From: JAEUIG01 sp046349775
GTDB lineage: Bacteria > Planctomycetota > Planctomycetia > Planctomycetales > Planctomycetaceae
DNA: 64,000 nt
Direction of reading: 5' to 3'
Assembly (NCBI GenBank): GCA_046349775.1
Contig: JAXMBS010000018.1
Location: forward strand, 1-64,000
The notes under the pieces were generated by a model. That model was not told the origin of the DNA. It made no database searches and saw only the letters and a program-made list of their open reading frames with translations. Below, in pieces: positions 58,213 to 64,000 of the stretch. The position numbers and the translations under genes are program-made. Every line of letters begins with the position of its first letter. The stretch's first letter is position 1.

Positions 58213-59535
58213 TCAAGCCTTCAACACCATCGCGAAGTAGCTCCGCGCCACGATGTCGAAGTATTCCGGCCGGATCTCCAACGGCAGCTTCTTGTACTTG
58301 CAGTAGCTCCGCACCTGCTTGAGCAGATCGCGCGGGTGACAACGCCGCTTCGCTCGTCCAACGGGCGTGTAGTGCGTCTGGATCAGATAGTTGACGACGT
58401 CCCGGCGGTATTCGCAGCCGAAGCTCGCACAATACAGCTTGAACAAGTGGTGGAACTCGTCGTCCGACGGATCGTTCATTTCGATCTTGTACGGAATCCG
58501 CCGCAGGAAGGCCTCGTCGACCAGGTCTTCCGGCTGCAGGTTCGTCGAAAAGATGATCAACTGCTCGAACGGCACCTGGATCTTCTTGCCGTTCGCCAGC
58601 GTCAGAAAGTCGTGATGCGATTCCAGCGGCACGATCCACCTGTTGAGCAGATGTTCCGGGGACACGCGCTGCCGGCCGAAGTCGTCGATCAACAGGCACC
58701 CGCAGTTGCTCTTGAGCTGCAACGGCGCTTCGCTGACTCCGCCCCCCTGCTTGTAGCTGATTTCCAGATCGTCCATCGTCAGTTCGCCGCCGACGACGAC
58801 CGTCGGCCGCTGGATCTTCACCCACCTCGGGTCGCAGTTGTCGTTTCGCAGCGGCAGCCGTTCATCCGCAACCGCCGGCTTGTGGAACTGCGGATCGAAG
58901 AACTTGATCAACTGGCCGCTTTCCAGAATCGCATGCGGCACCCAGATGTGCTGTCCAAAGCACTTGGTCAGGTGACTTGCCAGCGTCGTCTTCCCGTTCC
59001 CCGGCGCCCCGTACAGGAATAGCCCCGCCCCCGAGTTAAATGCCGGCCCGATGCTCTCCAGCAACCGCGGTTCCACCGAGATTCCCTTGCACGCTTCGCG
59101 CAGCCGTGGCTCGTCCGGTGATTCGTTGACGATCGACTGTGCTTCCACCGACAGGATGTAATCTGTCAGGGTCACCGGCGCCGGGCCTGCGTATGCGGAC
59201 TCCCGCTGCAGCAGATGCGCCCGCGTGCGACCGGCCTCGGTCAGCGCATACTCGTAATCGTTAAAGGTGTTGCCGTTGGAGTGCACCACCATCTGCCGCC
59301 GCCGCAGCGAATTCATGGTCTCCGTGATCATTCCGAACGGCAGGCACGCGTTCTGCGCCAGCATCCGCCCCGTGCTGGTCGCCGTCGCGGCCAGGTGCTT
59401 GAGCAGCAACCCTTCGATATAGATGGCGTTCAGCCCGGTTTCCTTGATCGAAGCCGGGATGCGCGGTTGGAAGACTGTGTCGGAATTGATCAGCGACAAC
59501 AGTTCCGGTGTGACTTGCAGCGTGTCGGTCGTCAT
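58213..59535 (-). CDS. AAA ATPase partner of the kinase/tubulin-like protein
   Basis: A 440-residue protein. The N-terminal 150 residues resemble a winged-helix region (GRMLAQNACLPFGMITETMN). Walker A is FLYGAPGNGKTTLASHL at about residue 175, Walker B is CGCLLIDDFGRQRVSPEHLL, and a sensor-like segment is FEQLIIFSTNLQPEDLVDEA followed by FLRRIPYKIEM (arginine finger candidate). The C-terminal LLKQVRSYCKYKKLPLEI is helical. I cannot name its family. It is the first gene of the operon that continues with the kinase/tubulin-like gene. Confidence 0.75.
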   Translation of the reverse strand: MTTDTLQVTPELLSLINSDTVFQPRIPASIKETGLNAIYIEGLLLKHLAATATSTGRMLAQNACLPFGMITETMNSLRRRQMVVHSNGNTFNDYEYALTEAGRTRAHLLQRESAYAGPAPVTLTDYILSVEAQSIVNESPDEPRLREACKGISVEPRLLESIGPAFNSGAGLFLYGAPGNGKTTLASHLTKCFGQHIWVPHAILESGQLIKFFDPQFHKPAVADERLPLRNDNCDPRWVKIQRPTVVVGGELTMDDLEISYKQGGGVSEAPLQLKSNCGCLLIDDFGRQRVSPEHLLNRWIVPLESHHDFLTLANGKKIQVPFEQLIIFSTNLQPEDLVDEAFLRRIPYKIEMNDPSDDEFHHLFKLYCASFGCEYRRDVVNYLIQTHYTPVGRAKRRCHPRDLLKQVRSYCKYKKLPLEIRPEYFDIVARSYFAMVLKA

Positions 59536-59961
59536 GGGTAGCGGTGGGGAGTTCCGCGGTCCGTCAGACGTGAATCGCAGACGCGCCGGTGCGACGATGC
59601 CGCACCCTGAAAACAGCGCAATCTCGACGGTACGCGTTGTGAATCTAGCACGTGGAATGCCGGGCCGCCGCCGTTGCGCGCGGACTGACGGCAGCCTGAC
59701 AGACCGGTTATGCCGACTTGCCTGATCAGGCCGACTTCGACCGGCAGGCTCGCGAGAAATGCCGGTTGCGCCGCCCCTTCCGGTCCTGAGGTCTTCTCCC
59801 CGTCATGGCCACATCTCGGCAGTTCTCCCCGGCAATGTGAGCTAAGCTAGCATTGGCACGCCACAGCCAAAAGGTACGTCGGCGGCTGCGCCGAGTCCGG
59901 CCCTGGGGGACGCCGCCAAAAAAGCGGTCGTGGCCAACCCCACCGTATTGGCAACCCGTGG
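59536..59961. other. Divergent intergenic region
   Basis: About 420 bases between the AAA ATPase gene (-) and the FHA-EAL gene (+). Promoters for both should be here. I looked for a -24/-12 (TGGCAC-N5-TTGC) sigma-54 site; TGGCAC occurs at 59853 but the -12 part does not match. Confidence 0.4.
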
Positions 59962-61206
59962 ATGGACAGTAAATCGACAGTCTGGGCCTTGCATGGTCGC
60001 CTCGTACCCGACGGCGAGCATTCGCGCATTGACATCGATGTGCTGCCGTTCCTCATCGGACGCCGGGGTGACCTGAATCTCACGCTTCGTAGCGGCGCGG
60101 TCTCGGGTCTCCACGCTCAGATCGACGAACGCGACGGCGTCCTCTGGATCCGCGACCTCAACAGCAAGAACGGCACATTCGTCAACGGCGTGCGCATCAA
60201 GCACGAAGTGACGCTGGCGGAGAATGACCTCGTCCAGATCGCCGACACGCCGTTTCGTCTGGCCAAGGCGGAATGCGCGCATCATTCCACCGTCGCCGCC
60301 GAAAATGACCAGGGCGCCCTCGCACTGGTGCAGCTCAACGCTTTGCTGCACACCGAGGACTTCATGCCGGTCTACCAGCCGATTGTCGACTTCCAGTCCG
60401 GCGATGTGTGCGCGTTCGAAGCGCTCGCCCGCAGCAGGCTGATCGGGCTGGAGACGCCCGCCGCCATCTTCGGCGCTGCCGCGCACCTCGGCATGGAAGC
60501 CGACATCAGTCACCTGATGCGCATCAAGGCCATCAGCAAATGCTGCGTTTACGAGCAGCTCCCGCATCTGTTCGTCAACACGCACCCGGCCGAACTCGCC
60601 AACCCCGACTTCCACACGCGGCTCATGGAGATGCGCGCGGTGTCGCCATTCCAGCAACTGACGCTGGAAATCCATGAGGCGGCCCTCACCAATATCGAAG
60701 TCCTGATGCAGCTCCGCGAGTTGCTTGTCGCGCAGGGCATCAAGCTGGCCTTCGACGACTTCGGCGTGGGACAGGCCCGGATTGCCGAACTCGCCGCCGT
60801 CAGCCCCGACTACGTCAAGTTCGACCGCACTCTCATCACCGGCATCAATGCGGCCAACCCCGAGCGGCTTCGCGTGCTTCGCTGTCTGGTCGGCGCCCTC
60901 AACGAAATCAATGTCACACCCCTGGCGGAGGGGATTGAAACGCAGGCAGAAGCCGAAATCTGCCGCGAAATCGGATTCCGTCTCGGACAGGGCTTTTACT
61001 TCGGCCGTCCCGCCTCCATGGACCACTTCCACGAGCGGGTCGTTTCGGCCTCCGTCCCGCGCTGCCTGTCGGGGCAATCCGCGAACATCCACTGCACCGA
61101 CGACACCGCGTCGGCGGAGCAGCAGATCCTGCGCGATGCGCTTAAGGCGCCCCTGGATCGGCTCTCGTCGACGAATCTTCTCCGCGAACTCGAGCGCGCC
61201 CGCTGA
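59962..61206 (+). CDS. FHA-EAL protein (c-di-GMP phosphodiesterase candidate)
   Basis: A 414-residue cytoplasmic protein. Residues about 25-105 form a forkhead-associated domain (LIGRRGDLNLTLRSGAVSG, HAQID and NSKNGTFVNGVRI), which binds phosphothreonine. Residues about 130-375 form an EAL domain with FEALARS, FVNTHPAEL, LEIHEAAL, AFDDFGVG, KFDRTLITG and AEGIETQAEAE. All metal and catalytic residues appear present, so it should hydrolyse c-di-GMP. FHA plus EAL is uncommon. The nearby kinase may supply the phosphothreonine ligand (inference). The start at 59962 gives MDSKSTVWALHG. Confidence 0.88.
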   Translation: MDSKSTVWALHGRLVPDGEHSRIDIDVLPFLIGRRGDLNLTLRSGAVSGLHAQIDERDGVLWIRDLNSKNGTFVNGVRIKHEVTLAENDLVQIADTPFRLAKAECAHHSTVAAENDQGALALVQLNALLHTEDFMPVYQPIVDFQSGDVCAFEALARSRLIGLETPAAIFGAAAHLGMEADISHLMRIKAISKCCVYEQLPHLFVNTHPAELANPDFHTRLMEMRAVSPFQQLTLEIHEAALTNIEVLMQLRELLVAQGIKLAFDDFGVGQARIAELAAVSPDYVKFDRTLITGINAANPERLRVLRCLVGALNEINVTPLAEGIETQAEAEICREIGFRLGQGFYFGRPASMDHFHERVVSASVPRCLSGQSANIHCTDDTASAEQQILRDALKAPLDRLSSTNLLRELERAR

Positions 61207-61215
61207 ATCGGCGCA

Positions 61216-62643
61216 TCATCCGATTCGTTCCGAGCCCGGGACTCTCGTCTCGCCGAGCAGCGCGTACCGCTTCATTTTGTTGTACAGCGTCACACGGCTG
61301 ATCCCCAGCTCCCGCGCTGTCTGCGTCCGGCGATGACCATTTCGCGCCAGCGCCGCAACGATCAGCTCCCGCTCGGTCAACGACACCTGCGCCTCCAGCG
61401 ACGGCTCGGCATCCGTCGCCGCAGCCCGCAATTGCACCGTCGGATCGTTCGCCGGACCCGCTTCGCACAATAGAACATGCGGCGGCAACTGCTCCGGCGT
61501 CAGCACGCCCTGCCGGCAAAAGATCACTGCCCGCTGAATGACGTGCTCCAGTTCGCGCACATTGCCCGGCCACGGATACCGCAGCAGCGCGTCGTAGAAC
61601 TCGTCCTCCACGGCCCGCACAATCACCCCATGCTGCGCCGCGAACCGCGCCACGAATCGCCGGGCCAGCGGCATGATGTCCACGCACCGCCTCCGCAGCG
61701 GCGGCACGTCAAACTTCAGCATGTTCAGCCGGTAGTACAGGTCCGGCCGGAAGCGGCCCGACTCAACCAAGGGCTGCAATTCGAGGTTGCTCGCCACCAC
61801 CAACCGCGCCTGCGATCGCAATGTCCGATTCGAACCGACCGGCTCGAACTCCCGCGTCTCGATCACCCGCAGCAGTTTCACCTGCTGTTCCGGCCCCAGC
61901 ACGTCAATCTCGTCCAGCAGAATCGTACCGCCGCCGGCCGCCACAAACTTCCCCTCCTTGTCCGCATGCGCGCTGGTGAATGCGCCCTTGACGTGTCCGA
62001 ACAGTTCGCTTTCGAGCAGATCGCGGGGCAGCGCCCCGCACGCCACATGCAGAAACGGCAATTCCCGGCGCGGTGACGACTCATGGATCAGTCGCGACAG
62101 GTGTGTCTTCCCCGACCCTGTCTCGCCGATCAACAGAATTGTGACGTCATGCGCCGCGGCAACCGTCAGGTCGTCCAGCATCTGTGCCAGCGCCGGCGAC
62201 TGCGTTTCAAACCGCCGCAGCGGCGCCGTCGAATCATGACGCAAATGGATGTCTGCCTCGCCGACCGGCTTCTCCTCTCGCATGCGGTCTTGCACAATCT
62301 CCATCAGTGCTGCCACGCCGGCGTCGTCGCGCAGATGCACGACGTCCCCGCATGCCGCCCGCCGCTCGACCGGTTCCGGACAACTGGCGTCCGACAGCAG
62401 CACGATCTCCAGCGTCCCGCTTCCATTCGTGGCAGTCTCCAGCAATTCTGCGATGTCGTGTCCACCATCGGTCACACTTCGCGCGTCGATCACAAGCAGC
62501 TCTGGACTCAGCGCCGTGAGGTGTGATAGTCCCGCACGAGGCAAGCTGACCGTTTCCAGATGCGCATCCCCGCGGAGCCGCCTGGCCAATTCGGCCGACA
62601 GCGTCGGGTCGGTACTCACAAGTAGAACGGTCCGCGACCTCAT
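61216..62643 (-). CDS. Sigma-54-type AAA+ transcriptional activator with degenerate receiver and altered GAFTGA loop
   Basis: A 475-residue NtrC-like protein. The N-terminal receiver-like domain (RTVLLVSTDPTLSAELARRL) lacks the usual acidic pair, having Ser-Thr-Asp, but keeps LLVIDARS. The AAA+ domain has Walker A GETGSGKTHLSRLIHES, then ELFGHVKGAFTSAHADKEGKF and Walker B GTILLDEIDVLGPEQQVKLL, and VGSNRTLRSQARLVVASN. The C-terminal Fis-type HTH reads NGHRRTQTARELGISRVTLY. The loop reads GAFTSA, where most activators of sigma-54 have GAFTGA. The gene converges with fha-EAL, with only 9 bases between stops. The ATG at 62643 is preferred. Confidence 0.88.
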   Translation of the reverse strand: MRSRTVLLVSTDPTLSAELARRLRGDAHLETVSLPRAGLSHLTALSPELLVIDARSVTDGGHDIAELLETATNGSGTLEIVLLSDASCPEPVERRAACGDVVHLRDDAGVAALMEIVQDRMREEKPVGEADIHLRHDSTAPLRRFETQSPALAQMLDDLTVAAAHDVTILLIGETGSGKTHLSRLIHESSPRRELPFLHVACGALPRDLLESELFGHVKGAFTSAHADKEGKFVAAGGGTILLDEIDVLGPEQQVKLLRVIETREFEPVGSNRTLRSQARLVVASNLELQPLVESGRFRPDLYYRLNMLKFDVPPLRRRCVDIMPLARRFVARFAAQHGVIVRAVEDEFYDALLRYPWPGNVRELEHVIQRAVIFCRQGVLTPEQLPPHVLLCEAGPANDPTVQLRAAATDAEPSLEAQVSLTERELIVAALARNGHRRTQTARELGISRVTLYNKMKRYALLGETRVPGSERIG

Positions 62644-62997
62644 TCCGCAGGCTCCCGCGCGCAGCCGGCGGACTCCCCCGCCGGCGGCAATTCACTCCTC
62701 TGTTCAAACCGAATGCCGAACTTCTTCACAATCACCTTTTTCGCGCAACAACCACTTATCCCGCTGGGTCTTACACACTTTCCACGCACACAGTTCGCCC
62801 CCCTTGCCGAACACCGATGTTCCCTTTCTTCAACGTCTTGACCGCCTTCCGCGCTGCAATTCGGCTACATCGCTCTGACCAGACGCCAAGCACCAAACGA
62901 CCAGACACGTTGCTCCCTCCCTCAGCGCTGGACCGTCGCCCCTCACCCCCAGTACCATCCATCAACGTACGCTGATGCCCACCCACCGAGCCGCGCC
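62644..62997. other. Divergent intergenic region
   Basis: About 350 bases between the sigma-54-type activator gene (-) and the DUF1501 gene (+). Both promoters expected. No supported gene or repeat seen. Confidence 0.4.
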
Positions 62998-64000
62998 ATG
63001 CTCGACATCGGCACTCACTTCGGACACCGCCGCCGATCGTTTCTCCAGATCGGCTCACTCGCGCTGGGCGGCTTGTCATTCGCGGATTTGCTCGCTCCGA
63101 CCGCGACTGCCGCGCACCGCTCTCTTCTGCTCTCCGGCAAGTCGGTCGTCTTCGTCTTCATGCATGGCGGTCCGAGCCAGATCGAAACCTTCGATCCGAA
63201 AATGACCGCCCCGCCCGGCGTCTGCAGCGCCAACGGCGAGATTGCGACCACCCTCCCCGGCATCACCTACGGCGCCGCTTTCCCAAAGCTGGCAGCGCTC
63301 GCGCATCGCACGTCGATCGTCCGTTCGTTCCAGACCGGGGACGGCAACCACGACATCAAGCCCATCGTCGGCCGCGATTCTCGCGGCGCGAACATCGGTT
63401 CGCTTTACGCCCGTGTCGCCGGTGCGAATGATCCTGCCACCGGCATGCCGACCAACGTCGCCCTGTATCCGCAATCGGTCGACGACTCCTGCATGACGGC
63501 CTTCAAGACGTTCGGCGACTTCGAATCCACCGGCGCCCTCGGCGGCGCGTACGCTCCCTTCGACCCCAGCGGCGGCGGCGAGCTCCGCCGCGCCCTCAAA
63601 TTGGAACTCCCGCTCGACCGCGTCGACGACCGCCGCCGGCTCCTCACCGGCCTGGACCGCATCCACCGCTCGCTCGATGCCGACCCCGCACTTAGCACTG
63701 TCGCCGGCCTCCGACAGCGGACGTTCGACACCATCCTCGGCGGCGTTGCCGATGCCTTCGACCTCTCGAAGGAAGACCCCGCCACCATCGCCCGCTACGA
63801 CACCGCGCCGCTGGTCCCCGTCGATACGATCGACAAGCGCTGGGCCAACCATCCCCGCTATGCCGACAACGCCAAGTCGCTCGGCAAGCTGATGCTCCTC
63901 GCCCGCCGGCTGTGCGAGCGCGGCGCCGGCTTTGTCACCGTTACCACCAATTTCGTGTGGGACATGCACGCCGACGTCAACAACGCCACGATGGAAGAAG
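62998..64000 (+). CDS. DUF1501 protein (5' part; continues past the window)
   Basis: The frame starts at the ATG 62998 and is open to the window end, so the C-terminus is missing. The leader GHRRRSFLQIGSLALGGLSF is a twin-arginine-like signal. Downstream FVFMHGGPSQIETFDPKM, PGITYGAAFPKLAALAHRTS and SFQTGDGNHDIKP, then KLMLLARRLCERGAGFVTV, match DUF1501, an exported sulfatase-like family that is very numerous in Planctomycetes. Enzyme activity is unproven. Confidence 0.9.
   Translation, partial: MLDIGTHFGHRRRSFLQIGSLALGGLSFADLLAPTATAAHRSLLLSGKSVVFVFMHGGPSQIETFDPKMTAPPGVCSANGEIATTLPGITYGAAFPKLAALAHRTSIVRSFQTGDGNHDIKPIVGRDSRGANIGSLYARVAGANDPATGMPTNVALYPQSVDDSCMTAFKTFGDFESTGALGGAYAPFDPSGGGELRRALKLELPLDRVDDRRRLLTGLDRIHRSLDADPALSTVAGLRQRTFDTILGGVADAFDLSKEDPATIARYDTAPLVPVDTIDKRWANHPRYADNAKSLGKLMLLARRLCERGAGFVTVTTNFVWDMHADVNNATMEE

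Noticed and set aside
59850..59880. Possible sigma-54 promoter ahead of the FHA-EAL gene
   Set aside because: TGGCAC is present but the second element (TTGC at the correct distance) is missing.

Overview
This is a high-GC bacterial chromosome segment, most likely from a member of the Planctomycetes (order Planctomycetales or close to it). Several families typical of that phylum are seen directly: a 1,057-residue PVC-type haem-binding membrane-bound dehydrogenase-like protein with a C-terminal CxxCH, a DUF1501 protein with a twin-arginine-like leader, secreted sialidase, PhoPQ-related and ChbG/YdjC-like enzymes, long TPR proteins, and a Ser/Thr kinase fused to a tubulin-like domain. There is one RNA gene, tRNA-Arg(CCG). 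I see no CRISPR array, prophage or rRNA.

Layout. 0.1-4.6 kb: a DCC-family protein and an Mla-type lipid transport operon (permease, ATPase, MCE protein), with a decayed four-helix-bundle (S23-like) gene between mlaE and mlaF. 4.6-8.7 kb: a beta-carbonic anhydrase and SulP pair (probable bicarbonate uptake) lying between a full and a partial copy of the same minus-strand gene. 8.8-17.1 kb: mutS, a LolD-like ATPase, a FadR-type regulator and three secreted hydrolases. 17.3-20.7 kb: a low-GC, decayed island beside tRNA-Arg with an Imm74-like immunity protein, a ruined REP-associated transposase with its inverted ends, a headless lipase and an ankyrin protein. This looks like the wreck of a polymorphic toxin/immunity locus. 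21.2-32.2 kb: a large secreted protein of unknown function, an RND efflux adaptor and pump, a broken GH63-type glucosidase and a DUF4239 membrane protein. 32.3-39.9 kb: a POTRA plus TPR protein with several frame breaks, and the PVC haem protein. 40.0-52.8 kb: a signalling, stress and carbon-metabolism cluster. It holds a CBS-SpoIIE phosphatase, a CBS pair, formate-THF ligase, a universal stress protein, a hemerythrin, a cytochrome c lipoprotein, an archaeal-type (class V) FBP aldolase/phosphatase, a fusion of a flippase-like membrane domain to an MgtA-like P-type ATPase, and an atypical Nramp-family transporter. 53.0-64.0 kb: a frameshifted MATE exporter, the kinase/tubulin-like fusion with a partner AAA ATPase, an FHA-EAL protein, a sigma-54-type activator with an altered GAFTGA loop, and the start of a DUF1501 gene that runs off the window.

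The best candidates for undescribed biology are (1) the kinase/tubulin-like protein with its AAA ATPase, next to c-di-GMP (FHA-EAL) and sigma-54-type regulators; (2) the flippase-like/P-type ATPase fusion; and (3) the lipase/ankyrin and Imm74-like remnants beside tRNA-Arg.

Two features recur. First, single-base or dinucleotide frame breaks occur inside otherwise well conserved genes (mlaE, the S23-like gene, the glucosidase, the TPR gene, the MATE gene). Some look like sequencing or assembly indels and some like true decay, so reads must be checked. Second, families of short intergenic palindromes run into coding sequence, forming the C-terminus of the RND adaptor, the N-terminus of the MATE protein and a loop inside MutS.
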